Positions 1 through 13,029 are shown, counted from the first letter of the stretch. The stretch is DNA of 64,000 bases from Stratiolaelaps scimitus (GCA_019614645.1 JABWDB010000004.1:3348001-3412000), one strand, 5' to 3'. Program-made: numbers and translations. Notes: generated from the sequence alone by a model not told the origin.

Positions 1-923
1 TAACGCCCAAAATATCAGTCAGCATTTTATCAAAAAATATACAGAAAACAAATGTCTCAAGCCAACTATCAAAAAAGGACATCATTACAACTAGGTACAA
101 CAACAAATTATATCAGTGCTAATTATATGCTTGACACGGCAGAGACTATTAGAAAATCTCGCTACATTCAAGTGTTGAGGGCCATCTGATGGGCTACAGT
201 GGGCCGCGATTTATTCTATTCTTCAACTTAGAATTGCAACAATCCTCCAACGTCGACTTGTGTCACATTTAATGGATCACGTACCAGCACAACATCAATG
301 ATGATAAATGAGCAATGAGCAGTAGATATGTTATCTTTGATGTCCGCTTTGGGATCTGCACTCGTTTAGCTTGAGAATAGATTAATGTAAGATAGGTTGA
401 CAAAACAAAATGATGTAATTAATCCATCTGAATTTCGGGTAAAGCTGGTCGAAACAGGGATTTTGGCATCTCGAACATGGGAACACACCTTCTCTATGGT
501 AAGCGATTCTTGGCTCGCAAACGTACTGTCGTATACACCGACCTGTATAGATCAATTCGAGATTTGGCGGTTTCAGCTCGTAAATTCGTACTTTATAAAA
601 GTAGAACAGGAATGCGCGTATCGCAAATCCGAGTTCGAGGTATAGCTTGTGAGCGGATAAACAAAACTAATGATATCACCAGAACAACGGCCGCTAAGCA
701 GCCAAGCAGAGAACAGACCTTTACTGCGCCAACCAACATGACTTGTATCTCTACAAACTCATAAAAGCATTTTACTCCTTCGGTACTTCGATGGGCTATT
801 TTTGTTTGGCAAAATACTCGTTTACTTTTTATTTCCACGGGCAGACGATTGTTTTGTATAAGTTAGTTAATGATTAGGTAATGATCAGATAAATAGAAGA
901 TTGATTTAGAAAATAGTCCCCCT

Positions 924-1007
924 GTTGACGCATATATGTTACTCGTTAACGCATATATGTTACTCGTTAACGCATATATGTTACTCGTTGACGCATATAT
1001 GTTAATC
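924..1007. repeat. 21-bp minisatellite, four units
   Basis: Four head-to-tail 21-base units start at 924, 945, 966 and 987. Each contains the core acgcatatatgttactc preceded by gttg or gtta. Units 2 and 3 are identical, and the last unit has one further change (ttaatc for ttactc). The core contains the self-complementary string catatatg. Confidence 0.95.
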
Positions 1008-1424
1008 GTCTGAGTGTTTCACTTTCTATTCATATTAGTTACGTATGACATAATCAAGTCAGAAATATTTCCAAGCATAATTAATCGAAGGTACAATTAT
1101 GTTTAATCAATCGTTGTACGTGCAGTAAACCTACGGGCGAAGCGTGCTTATATAATTACGATTAGTTCTTTGATCAGGATACTGGAATTAATGACTTCCA
1201 AAGTACAAAATAGCTTCTGGTTCACTCTGCATATATCTAACATTCCGTCAGCTTGGTGGCTTAGACGATTTGATTAAAATTTCCTCCATAACACACGCCC
1301 ACCCAGGAGAAGTGATAATATTAAGAGGGTTTTAAAACTATACCTCAACAGATCCCTTCATCAACGAAAATCAATGTTTTATTAATACGCAACAATGCTT
1401 AACCCACCAGGTCGTTCATGCTGG

Positions 1425-1490
1425 AACTATCTGAGGCCTGTCACATAGGGGAACATCTGCTAGTCAAACAGTAGTAAAACAAAAAACAAA
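1425..1490 (+). mobile_element. SINE-A 3' fragment (5'-truncated)
   Basis: The segment ctgaggcctgtcacatagggg and the following bases match the conserved 3' module found in the SINE-A copies at 13662-13926, 42208-42470 and 55025-55103. It is followed by an A-rich tail (aaaacaaaaaacaaag), as expected for a 5'-truncated retroposed copy on the + strand. Confidence 0.6.
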
Positions 1491-1633
1491 GAAGAAATAT
1501 GTTGTACTACTAATAATAATATTGAATTAATGGCATTTCTAAGGAATCTACTTAAATAACATAACCACACAGAGTTGCTGTACTAAAAACTATGACCACT
1601 AGGACCGGAGTGGACTAGTACCCTTAGTTAATA

Positions 1634-1655
1634 ATATATATATATATATATATAT
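1634..1655. repeat. (TA)n microsatellite
   Basis: An uninterrupted run of alternating T and A about 22 bases long. Similar (TA)n tracts recur at about 20934-20954, 22438-22457, 40206-40224, 57240-57257 and 63184-63201. Confidence 0.95.
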
Positions 1656-2389
1656 GTATCGGTGGGCCTTTTACGGGTAAATAAATCATGTGTATATAAC
1701 ATCATGTATAACAAACATGTGTATATATGCATCTCTACTATTTCAGCAGATTCGTTGCAGAATTGTTCCTTTGGCCACATGTGCGTTTATTGAAACGCGG
1801 GTATTTGCTCTCGAGTAATGTCACGGGCCTCTTCTTGATGTTCTTATATATGTATATGTATATAATGCCCCCCATTTATACGCGCGAAACGAATGGACCT
1901 TCGACGATTTCGTTGAGCGTCTTCAGAGGGCACCTCTGGCTGAGCTACGCCTTCTCGAAAAGCCGTTCACAAAAAGGAAATACCGCCCCAAGTCCATTTG
2001 CATTTGGATGTCAATTACGTCTAACGACATTAAACAACAATGAATGATTATCGTCTGTTCAGTCATTTTCTCTTTTGCGCATTATCTTGACTCTCACGAA
2101 AGCACCCGCCAGATAAGAGGGGAAATCCGACTAAGATATGTCTACCTCGATGTTTTGGTAGGACTTATTGGTCATTACACGCATTGTCAATTAGGAAGAA
2201 GGCAGGAGTTAACACAGTGAGAGAGACACAACAATCTAATGAATCTCAATATCGAGAGGACAACTGTCGATGGCGGATTAGCGCAATCAATCACGACCGC
2301 ATCTGTGTAGTTTGTAGTCACGTATACATCGCCCGCAGTTTGTCTGTCTGCCTCCACAGTGTCGGTTTGGTGGTGTCCGGCAGCCAACA

Positions 2390-5300
2390 ATGCTATACGT
2401 ACTGTGCCTGCTGTTTTGCGCCCTCCTGGGTCATCTACTATGGTAAGTCAACGAGCATGCCCACAGCCGCTCGCGTCTGAAGTGTACAATTTCGAAGGGA
2501 GCTAGTGCTGCTTTCCTTTTCAATTGTAGAGCACATATGCCCTAACGTGTTTCTGTGAAATGGGTCACTATTCGCTGTGTCTTCAGGCAGCGATACAAGA
2601 CGTTTCAGATACTAAGGGAGGCTGGACACGTCGGTCCCAAGGCGAACTATCTCTTCGGCCAGTATTTCGAACTTAAGCGAGAAGGAGCCTACGAACTGTT
2701 CCACCGCTGGTTTAAGGAATACAAGTCGGACGTCGTCGGCTTCTACGCTGGATCACAGCCCACTCTGGCCATCCAAGACATTGACCTCGCAAAACAGATA
2801 CTCATAAAGGACTTTCAAAAATTCCGAAATCGTTCGGTAAGAACTGACAGTGCCATTTTTATCGTCGCAACCCGTAGGTATCCCCTGCCACCTCTAGTGA
2901 CACGATGACCCTAGCCGACCTGATCTTCACGATCATATCATAAACTATGAAGGCTGAGGCGCACGTAGGTTGATAGTCAAAATAGGTTACATTAGGTAGG
3001 TTACATTAGGAAATAGCAGAATTTCCTTGAAAATGACCCCGCTTCAACTGTATAGATATCAATGTTTCTCGGTTCTTTCTCAGCTTCATCTATATTTTTT
3101 TTTTCTAAACTGTACGGGAACCATATCTTTTCGTTCGCACCGTGTACAATGTTTTATTAGTGGGTAGAGTCTGTTGCAGGGTCCGGCTGTTCGCTTGGGT
3201 TCCACTAGTTTTAGCCGCAAAACGGCCGCTCAGGCGATTAAGTACCGAGTCAACAGGAAAGCCACTATTGAACGGATCGGCCTTCTTTCCTAACTTCACT
3301 TTTCTATAACATTGGTCCATCCGTAACGCAATTTAACCATAAGACGAACGATTTCAATTTTTGTGTGACGTGAATATATCCTAGGAAAATTTACGACTGG
3401 AAGCAGTACATCCGTATATGGGAGCCCACTTGCTGTTCACCCTCGATCAGCGATGGAAGGATACTCGCAATTTCATGACACCAAGTTTCAGCACAGTAAA
3501 CTTACGAGAGGTAGGAACAGACGTCATCTGAAGAGCTTGGATAATCGGTATTTGAATAGGCTGACTACCACTGTCACGATGTACCTAGCCTTCAGAAGTT
3601 ACGTGTTTCAGGATTCTTCGATGAGATTCGTAACAGAGGAAGATGTTACCTGGTGACATAATTCATTAAAAAATTAATCTAGCCAGGGTATGTCATCCAA
3701 AATGATGGTCTTTCCAACATAGTAAAATTATATATTACATTTATTATAATACGAGCAGGCTAGAACGAGATAGAGGAGCCCAGCAACGATATAACGAACT
3801 CATTAATTTGGCATATAATGGTGGGAACATTGCGTTGCATGCTGTTTTTTAATTCAAAATATGCTCATTGGTAGTGCGGATTGTAGATACGTGTCTCTGT
3901 ATCGGACATCACGTGCTGCTTGGATGCAGATGCGTGTTTCTGAAGAGGAAAAATGTTTCCAAATAGATGGTGACTACGGGCCAAAGGAAGGGCAATGAGC
4001 TATCGCCATGAACTCCAACCGAAGAAATCTCGATGGACTGGATTAAATTTCAATCTAGTTATTTCGATGACTGAACTCAATCACACGCATTTCATACTGT
4101 CTATAATAAAATGCATTACCGTGGTGCTCGTCGAATAATGAAAACGTCATGTCAAGAATCCGCATAAGGTTGCTATGGAGTTTTTGCTAAGGTTATCATC
4201 CGAATATGCTTTTACCTTATATGGTATCGTCAAATTTTTGTTTTTAACAAAGTGAGATCTAATATGTTGCTCTTTGGAGTTACACAGATCTCGGTGATAG
4301 ACACGTCTTCGTTGGGCTACTCCACCTCCAACACAAGTCAGAACTATCGAGCACAAAAGGTGTTCTCTCGAGTTCGACTATTTGTCTATAACTTCACTTC
4401 GTTACTGCTTTCTCGCAGATGCACGCACGCCTTGCTCGTTGCGCTGAGGAGTTTATGTCGACGTTGGCGTCTACAAACGGAGCGTCTTTTGATGTCTACC
4501 CGGTTGTACGCCGGCTCACGCTGGATAATATTTCACGGGGCGCGTTCAGCGTAACGTCGGGCGTACAGAAAGACGGCCTCGGATCTCGACCTCGTTTCCA
4601 GGAGGCTGCAGAGAACGCTATCGATAAACTCGGCTCACTCTGGCTCAGCGTGGTGGCGCGTAAGAACCTAAATATACGCGCCCCAGCAACGGGTGCATTA
4701 CAGTGTCCGAGATGCATAAGGGACATTTCCCATTGTGCTACATTGAGTCTGTAGCTAATGCGTTTCAGAGATTATATGGGAGAAAAATAGCGTCCTCGAA
4801 GCTGCAATTCTATCCTATGAACATAATCTAGTCGACTTCAGGTCAGATCAACGTTGCTTTGCATCGGCATGGTTTCCCTCTAATATCTATATGTTTTTCA
4901 GAATATCTGAACTATGCACTTAGTAAATGGCTGAAACTTTTGTTCCAGCTCGAACACGAAAGGCATAGATTTATATAGAAATATGCATTTATTCTTTATT
5001 ATGCATTTCCCTAACACGATTCACACATTTATATAAAAAACATACCCTCGTTGTCACCTAGTTTGGCTCCTACATCTTCCGTAAAGAATCACTACAAAGG
5101 ACTTTCGACAGGGGAGGGATTAGTACGTAAGTCTGTTTCTACAAAAAAATCTCCTCTTTGCAGAATGCTTCAAGCCATTGGGTCAGTTCCTGTTTCGGCA
5201 GATGCATGCGCTCCGACTGACGGAACACGCCCAAGACGCAATGGCCGACTATATGAAACTATTCGTTAAATTGCGGGAATCAGATAGAAAAGTGAGTTTT

Positions 5301-8300
5301 GTGTACTTAAGTATTATTTAATTCCGGTACACTCCGCGTTTTCGTTACACAACACCTCATCAGTATTGTACACAAGTTTACAGTACTGGGCCAAAATGGA
5401 GTAACGTCTTTCGACAAAATGCAACAAAACCATATAACTATACGGTTTTGTTTTATTTCCTGCAACTCTACGCCGACGTAATTATATTGTCGAGAGTCAC
5501 TTGCAGGACGGCGACTGGGTAGATTTCATGCAAAACTTGGTCAACGGCGGCAAAGGAGATGGGATGGACAAGCGGAGATTTCATAAGGAGCTCGGCTTTA
5601 AGCTGGACGACAAAGAGGTCATCGGTAACTGTTTGCTGTTCTTCACGGCGGCGTAAGTACTTGCGCACACATCAGCCACTTGGCATAACATGCAGATAAA
5701 CAGGTACGAATAAAGTAACCCACCTTGCGAAAACTACCTTTAGTTTGGTTTCATCGCTGTAAAGCCTTATCCAAGTCGATTGACGCAACGCTACTTTGTA
5801 CTAGGTATGCATAATTAATTGTTATTTAGGTGATACCCATTGGATCGTTATATAGATTTCACGTACACACATGATCGCGAAATGAGATGAGCTTCAGTAC
5901 CTTGAAGATGCTTACTTGGGTACAATTGTAACACATCGATTTTACAAGTTAATGTTATGTTTACTGGTGTTATAGCATTCTTGCAAGCCTAAACGGGTGA
6001 TGTAGCTCAAACAATGAGTTTTAAATCTGATTCTCTCTGGCGTACAGGTTTGAAACGACTAGTTCAGCTTTGACTCTATTGTTCTTCGAGTTAGCCCAAA
6101 AGCCCGAAATCCAACGGCGACTACGCATGGAATTACGAGAGTCTATGGATGAAGCTAAGCTCGAACGTTTGACCTATGACTTCATAATGAACCATACGTA
6201 TCTTGATATGGTCGTCAGCGAGGGATTGCGGCTATACCCTACAGCATATGGGTAAGCTTTCGTTAACTAGCTTGGTTGAAAAACCTTGATTTTCTCATTT
6301 ATGAAAGTCGAGTGCACATGGTTAGGGTCCCGTAAGGCGCCCCCATTTGAATAAGGGCTTATTTTGAAAGGATGTATTTTTGTGGAGTGATCGACTTATT
6401 TCCTTTGTAATTTTCACCTCATTATATTTATTATTGGCAGCTACGTTGGCATACCCCACACGAATCACAAAAAATAGCGTTGCCCTCCATAAAGCCAGAT
6501 GGATCACTGAAAGTAATGCAAAACATTATTTACTAGGCACTTTCTCTGCATGGTGTTGAGGAATTACTGCATTTTGACCAGGCATTTCTGTGTAGACAAC
6601 AAAATCAAGAGAGAATGTGAAGGTAAAGCTTTATTGGTTTATTAAAGGGGCTGCAATTTGTAGGGTATATTAGATAAGATTTTCTATCGAACGAGGTTGC
6701 TCCATCCAGCTTGACGAGCTTGCACGCCTAAACACTCGTGACGAGAAAAACGACCCATAGGGCACAGGGACCCGCTGAGCCTGCAGACACCATTGGCCAC
6801 ATCTTCCTCATGAAACTGATGTTGCTAGTTTATACAAGTTAATGATTATCCTCCCTTGCAAACCGATGTGCCGATTATCATGACGGGGCATGTTTTCATA
6901 CAAAGTTAAGACCGGTCCCTACTAGATCTTCTGGCCAATGATCATTTACCCACTGTATCCTCTACTAGATATCATACTCATCCCCTACTAGGTATCACAC
7001 ATCGGGGTGGATAACTGATGAAAAAGTCTGCATCATCACCAGCGTCCACATCTGCAAGCCTGTTTTTAAGTAGTAATCGTAATTCAGTCTCAAACCAAGC
7101 CCAAGTCCTTAACAGTACCACTTTCGGTCATTTGAGCGTTTTCAAGCCTTCATACAAGTTCTACATATTTGAACGTTGTCACATTGCCAACTGCTCAGCC
7201 TATCATCTAATTTTAATGATCAAAAAATAATAACTATATTTTAGTACCGGTCATTTTACAATAGTATCGATTGTCGACCTGTCATTTCATAACAAGTGTC
7301 GGTAGGCTTAGTGTTAGGAAGTAGGTCCAAGACTTTTGGTATAGTCTTACACTATCGTGGCTAATATTAGGTTGGGCCATAAGTTCCCGCGGTTTCATAA
7401 ACCAGTCAAAATGACGCACTCAGATAGATTTAAACCAATTAGTAATCGGAAGTTTCGAATAAATTATCATTTTTGATCAAAATATATCATTTTCAGGATA
7501 GGTAAATCGATCGCAAACGAAGGACAAAGTCTTAATGCGCCAATTAGTCAAACATACACCCCCTACATAGACACTTAAGTATTCAAGCGACCGCTATCTT
7601 GATCTCGAACCCCCACCAAAAGATAGTTCTCCCCATCCGTTACAGACATATACCCAACAAGACACCGGCCTCCAAACTAACCTAAAATCAGCTCTCGAAA
7701 GAAATGCAGATCATATTAGTTAGTTAATTAATTAATTTAATACAAAAATTATAATATTATAATAACCTTCTCATGGTCAAATTTTCAAAAACGAAACATT
7801 TCCCCCCCCCATTGGGGAACGCTGCTAAACATATGCACAGAACTGCCTCCGGATTTGAGGGATCGCACCCCTGACCTTGCATGCTTAACAGCCTACGAAT
7901 TACTGGGAGCGAACAACAATCCGCAATGGGATGTTCTCCTCCAGCCAGGGGACAAGACAGACTTTCAGAACTATCTTGACGTGCTTACGCCAAAACAGAC
8001 TTATATTAGCGAGGCTTGGCGACACGTTGCCTTCGAAATGTTAGTGTCTCTAGCTACGGCAATGCTGACCCTCCTGTTTGTTATAAAATTAAGATGTATT
8101 TTACGAAGATGCTGTAATTTCGACATGTTGACAATCAGAACTCTACAGTGCCGTATGCAAAACACTTATTCGAACTACGTGTCGCTGTTCTAGTGACTAA
8201 CATTGGAAGGTTAATTAAGAAAGTTACAGACCTTGCACATACAGATATCGATATCAGCTTCTGCAGTGGCCTTATGTGCTTGCTATACGCTTGAAATACA

Positions 8301-9639
8301 TCGTCTGTTATAGCTTAAAAAAGCGTTGTGCTATGTGACTTGCAGTTTTCTTGGACGCCAAGCAAACGAGGACTTCGAGTACAAAGGTGTAAGAATTCCT
8401 AAAGGGGTTGACGTTGTCATTTCAATGTTTAGCGTTCAGCGAGATCCACGACATTTCCCTGATCCGCTGAACTTTGATCCTGAACGCTTCGCTCCACAAC
8501 GAAAGGTAACGAATGAGAAATTTAACAATGAACTGTGTGTTGAGGCTATGACAACCGGCTGCGCTTTGCAAACCGACTCTAATTTGCTGCGATGTGATTT
8601 TTAATTGGAAACACAATAGAAATTCAGATGTGTTTTTATTTCAGGTTAACGTGATGTATAACTACTATGTTTTTAAAATTAACCCCGATATTCTCGACGC
8701 GATTCTTGTAGTTCTGTATTTATTTAGTGTAGAAGCCACCGATGAAAGTTACAAAGGGTCAGTACGAAAATATATTCTGTCAAGTCTCTCCATGTGGTAT
8801 CGACATTCCTATTAACTATGATGACAGGTTAGACAACCGCGTACTTCTAACTGCTTAAGATATAACAAATTAGCAAAAATATCAGAGGATAATGAATCAA
8901 GCGTAGCGAATAACTATTTTATGTTATTAATTACTAATCATTTGAGCTATCGGGCCAACGCTCATGAGATGCAACCTGTCACCTCCATTGTTTGTTGTTA
9001 GGAATTAACGATTTGCATAGACACAATTAGAGATAAACCGACTGGTGTTATTAGCCGAGCGCAAATGACCAGGACCCGTTTGAGCGGCCCCTTCGTTAGT
9101 CTTATTCCTGGCAAATCTACAAACCAGCAAAAAATAGCCATCTATTGAGTTGCCTCGGATCTGCGCCTTTAGAAAAATACTTCTAAATGTTTATTCAAAC
9201 ATACAGTAATTAGGAATTATTTCTAGGGATTATAGGGGGGGATTAGCTGGGACCGGGGCTGAGGCCGACATTGTCCCGAGGAAGGCGAGGGCATTGCCTC
9301 TCTGCCTCACAGCGAGGGACAGGCGTTGCGCCTTTAGATATTACCCCAAAGTAAATCCGACGAAGACCAAGGAAGGGGTTGCTTCAATTTTGTCGCTTTG
9401 TGCAGGGTACGATACCGACAATGGCCTACATGCCCTTTGGTGAGGGACAACGCTCGTGTATTGGCAACCGCTTTGCGCTGATGCAGATGAAGCACGTCTT
9501 GGCCCGTATAATGCTTCGATACGAGATATGCCTCGACACTGCTCATCACATCAAGGGTGAACCTGTTGAGCTGGTGGACCGCGCCGGTGTCCTTCTGCAG
9601 CCGAAGCATGGGCTGCACGTCTACTTAAAGGATACTTAA
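2390..9639 (+). CDS. cytochrome P450, CYP3-clan type (P450-A), 9 exons
   Basis: Haem-thiolate monooxygenase, expected to be anchored in the ER membrane and to oxidise lipophilic substrates with a P450 reductase partner. Exons: 2390-2442, 2587-2836, 3385-3510, 4419-4659, 5164-5291, 5507-5652, 6048-6251, 8346-8505 and 9406-9639. All introns are GT-AG and the exons sum to 1542 nt, or 513 aa plus stop, the usual P450 length. Residues 1-18 are a hydrophobic signal anchor. Seen motifs: helix C W125xxxR129, I-helix AAFETT (314-319), ExxR E373-R376, PERF 428-431, and the haem loop FGEGQRSCIG with Cys454 as iron ligand. The second I-helix residue is Ala where Gly is usual. The start ATG opens the hydrophobic anchor and is followed at once by a good donor (gtaagt). 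Introns 1-6 and 8 are 144-908 nt; intron 7 is 2094 nt and carries SINE-B-related pieces. The CYP3-clan assignment (near CYP3A/CYP6-like) rests on motif style, not on a tree. Confidence 0.95.
6612..6660 (-). mobile_element. SINE-B 3' module fragment
   Basis: The bases aagctttattggtttattaa and the next ~15 match the module shared by the copies at 12360-12530, 16395-16480 and 43830-43890. The copy lies in intron 7 of P450-A. Orientation is set by the copy at 12360-12530, whose tRNA-like head lies on the right (minus sense). Confidence 0.5.
7848..8193. other. tRNA-like head fragment plus a long open frame in P450-A intron 7
   Basis: On the minus strand, about 7848-7910 reads like a tRNA B box (ggtgcgatccc) in a context resembling the SINE-B head. 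The + strand over 7855-8193 stays open for 112 codons and includes a hydrophobic run of about 20 residues followed by a Cys/Arg-rich stretch, like a single membrane segment. No homologue is recognised, and it sits within a 2.1-kb intron. It may be chance openness, part of an unknown element, or a nested exon. Confidence 0.25.
9231..9345. other. GC-rich patch in P450-A intron 8
   Basis: The sequence turns abruptly G- and C-rich (a run of seven Gs, then repeated gagg/gcc words) within an AT-rich intron, ending about 60 bases before exon 9. No coding frame or known element is seen. It may be an old insertion. Confidence 0.35.
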
Positions 9640-9787
9640 CTAAAATATTTCATATTATCGGCCTCTCTTGAAAGGGATCATATCATCGAATTTGAATGCA
9701 TACATTGCTGTAATATTTGAGTGAAACCTACCCATCATCTCTACGGCTATCGCTGCAATTACGCGGAGCACCGAACTAACTCGTTGT

Positions 9788-9793
9788 AATAAA
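9788..9793 (+). terminator. polyadenylation signal of P450-A
   Basis: A canonical aataaa lies 149 nt after the TAA stop of P450-A. It is the first such hexamer downstream of the gene, so it is the likely 3'-end signal. Confidence 0.6.
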
Positions 9794-10999
9794 GACCCAC
9801 TGAGGAAAGATATGCTCAGATGATCACATGATGTTACACCCTCGCGATTTTGACGACGCAGAAATCAGAGATTAGAAATTATCCCGCAAACTGAAGGCCA
9901 CACATCCTACTGTGCAGCAAAACAGGAACAATGTATTCATTGCACATGACAAATTCACATGGTTGCTTAGAAGGCCATACATCCGAATACGCCACGACGT
10001 GGATCAGAATGATCTAATTCTGTTCATCTTTATCAAGAATCAATAAATTTTAATTTTTTTCTCTCAATGCGAACAACAGGTGATTATCACAAGTAGATTG
10101 GTGCTTATGCACTTTTATTTATTTATATGTTTTAGTATATGGAATCATTTGAATCTAGGATATATTATAAAATTATAAGGTCTCTGGGTGTTACACACAC
10201 ACACACACACTGACTGACGTGACTAAGTGAAAACGCCATAAACACAGGTGCGAACACTTGGTGACTCTCTATGGGAGAGTTAGATAGATAGGTGTCTGTA
10301 AAGACAGATCAGTTTAGAGCCCCCGCACGGTGACCTTAACGTGCAGGGCCTATCTAGTGGGTGATCTGACTCGCAAGTTGAAAACTGCAGATATTTGCGA
10401 GTGCTAGCCGACTTGTTCAAGTGTGGGTGCTAGTTGACCTGTTGACAGTAATCTGACCGAGATCCTGCTCCATCCCCAAAAGGGAGGCTCTGCCTCTCAT
10501 GCTAGTCTACCAAATTAAATCATTTATTCGCTTTTTGTTTTTTCTACACGCATTTTACGTGTTCGACAAACTCTCCGTTTGTCATACCAGACCCGTCAGG
10601 GCAACAAGGCAGCCTGACTCCATTAAAGCATTCTCAATAAATTAATTTTGAATACCTACATCTGTATATGTATTTGTATATGGACAATACCTAAATCTGT
10701 ATGTGGAGTAAACGGACATTCAATTATGACAATTGTTATTATTAGTATTTATGACTATTGTTATTATTACTATTGACCACCATCCCGATAGCTAGCATCT
10801 TGACACAACGAAAGGTAGGTGACCCATTTCTTATAGTGCACTGCTAAATAACGTACACATCATCGACAGGGGCATAATCCTCTAAAGCAGTAGCGTCTAG
10901 GTACTTGGAAGCTTGCTATTGTGAACAATTTGCACTATTCAAAGACGTGCGATCAACTAAATGTCAACAGATTTCGTTAATCGTACGTCCCCTCATGAT
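9794..10999. other. intergenic spacer between the P450 duplicates, left part
   Basis: No gene is seen. The stretch contains a (CA)n run at about 10192-10211, a small GC-rich inverted pair around 10319-10352 (ccgcacg ... cgtgcag), and otherwise AT-rich DNA leading into the retroelement relic that starts near 11000. Confidence 0.5.
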
Positions 11000-11612
11000 A
11001 AGGCTTCATAAACGAATTGAAGCCTGCAGCCCAGACGAACATGGTCTCCTGAAACAGTTGCTGTCAACGTCATTCTTTATTGAAGCAAAGATGCACATTG
11101 TAGGATAGAGCATCGTGGAATTCGGAAACGTCTCGAAAGTCTCCGGATACACATCTGCCAAACTCAAATTCGACGACCTCCCTGTCCTGACGACGAATGA
11201 TGGGACTAAGCAGGCCGAAGACAGTGAGAAGGCAAATCTACTGTGCGACCATTTTGGAAGGACATACAAGGATGTGGATACGACAATAACGGAGGCGTGA
11301 GAATTCATGGGTCCGAAGAATATCAAATACGTTAATGATAAGGACCCCGCCTTCGAACATGCGGTTTACAAAACGATCAAAGAGATATGACACCCCAAAA
11401 CGAATAGCTATCCCGAGTTACTTCAGGCGTCGTACTTTATAAAGGCGGTTGTCGGTTTTGCTAAATCGCTAAGTTATATCTTCCAGCGGACACTCTCTGG
11501 GCAGATATCGGTCCACATCGGTCTCGTGTATAAATGAGGTAAACGCAACGACCCAGCCAACAAACGCTCAGTGTTGCTGACCCAGCAGCAAGATGCGCAA
11601 TCGTTTCGTGCA
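11000..11612 (+). pseudogene. decayed non-LTR retrotransposon reverse-transcriptase fragment
   Basis: One + strand frame reads through this block with in-frame stops at 11106, 11298, 11388 and 11535. It retains the order of motifs seen in jockey/CR1-type reverse transcriptases: a 'DG...AEDSEKANLLCDHF' block (about 11194-11256), then a helix-rich segment with 'SLSYIFQRTLSGQ' (about 11470-11508), then 'VYK-stop-GKRNDPAN' followed by 'RSVLLT' (about 11526-11580), which corresponds to the family pattern FKKGDxxxPxNYRPVSLT. The catalytic palm motif is not reached. The multiple stops show it is dead. Family recognition is from memory of motif patterns, not from a search. Confidence 0.75.
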
Positions 11613-12354
11613 AGATCAAAATCTAAATAAATATTGCCATAACGAAATGTGTAGAAATGTGTATTAACGATATATGCGGAACGTGGGACTGGGAGTTGAT
11701 CCCATAATGAAGTATGATACATAGATGGTGGTGTATACACATCTATTAAACAATAGTTGCTACGTTTAGGGTAACAAGACACCCGCTTTCTTTCTCGTGC
11801 GTGATATAGCGCAGGACGACCCACAAGGCGGTTTCGTGAATCCCCTACGTATTGATTCGTTAACGATCAGTTGTACCACTACCATACGCGATGTTAAGCT
11901 CGCGTGTTAACAGGGACAGGTAGATAAATCTCGATTCTAATCATCAACGCATGTCACTCTTTGGATGTTAGCGACTACTACGTAGTGCATCAGAGGAACC
12001 ACAATAAGGAATGTCTGTTTCTCGTAGATGCTAACATCGAACGTTCTCGGTAGTTGGCGCTGTATTGAAGCTGACAGCAAAGCTAATATACGGGTCTATT
12101 TGCGACTCCAGTTAACTACTGTTGTACAAGCAAGCCATAGCAATACGGAGTCGATTGACGAGGGTAAAGTATTACTAGAAAGAGAGGCGTTTCCTCTTTT
12201 CTGCACCCTGGACGACTGCTTCTCATTGGAGTACCGCCATTGAGTCGTGTACGTTTCTTATAAAGGTCGATGATTCTGCATCGAGGAAACGGCTGTTGCG
12301 ATTGGTCCGCACACAACAAATCGCTAACCAACGTTCATCCCGCACAGCCAACTT

Positions 12355-12530
12355 GCTGGTTGCTTTTTGGCCTAAAAGCTACAACTTTACTGGTTTATTA
12401 AAGGAACTGCAATCTTTGACAATGCGTAAGTTCTCCTATATGTCCTCATCACGTCACGGGACGCGAACCAGCGGCCTTCGGCTTTGAACAGCTAACGACT
12501 TAGCTGTCCAGGTCACCGCGCTGACCAGAG
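12355..12530 (-). mobile_element. SINE-B copy with tRNA-like head
   Basis: Read on the minus strand, about 12450-12530 resembles a tRNA gene, with an A-box-like start (agcgcggtgacc) and a B box ggttcgcgtcccg about 45 nt later. It is followed by the SINE-B module (about 12360-12440: cattgtcaaagattgcagtt then cctttaataaacc). The module recurs at 6612-6660, 16395-16480 and 43830-43890, which supports a dispersed family. It is not a functional tRNA because the acceptor stem does not pair. Confidence 0.6.
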
Positions 12531-13029
12531 GAAGAAGAAGGCCTGGAAGACTTATCCAGCAATCTCTCATCTCGTTCCGAACCGGCTTGTTCCATATCTG
12601 CCCAGGTTTCGATATCAGGACACGCTCTTCCTTCGAATTCGGCTCCCTTAGACTTGAGTGATGTCGTTTACGAGGCGAACAGCAGAACTCGACTGAAGTG
12701 CCCTTGACCAATGTAGTATTATGCATATCTTGATCAGCATATACCTGTGGAGGCTGCTCTAAGCCAACGTTATTCACATTGGCAGATTAACGCTAACGTC
12801 CGAAAATGCCTAAAATAAAACCAATGTACCCAAGGCGCTATTGGATGATACGTTTCGAGACACCGTACAGTCTAAACGTGACTTTTTTTTTTAATGAAGG
12901 GTTTCCGGAACGCGTAATGCACATGCGTGACAGAACAGCCTCTTGCCACCACCTGATGTGAGACTCTTCGACTCACTAAGGCCCGTTTCCCCCCACCCTT
13001 AGTTGGTTTGGAACGGCGTAGGCGATACT

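Larger units (their letters stand above)
1..2389. other. upstream non-coding DNA of P450-A
   Basis: No convincing exon is seen here on either strand. The stretch is AT-rich and holds a 21-bp minisatellite (924-1007), a 3' fragment of SINE-A (about 1425-1490) and a (TA)n microsatellite (1634-1655). Short open frames occur (for example 1727-2047 +) but lack recognisable motifs, codon bias or splice context. The promoter of P450-A should lie near the right end, but no clear TATA box or initiator can be assigned. Confidence 0.6.
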
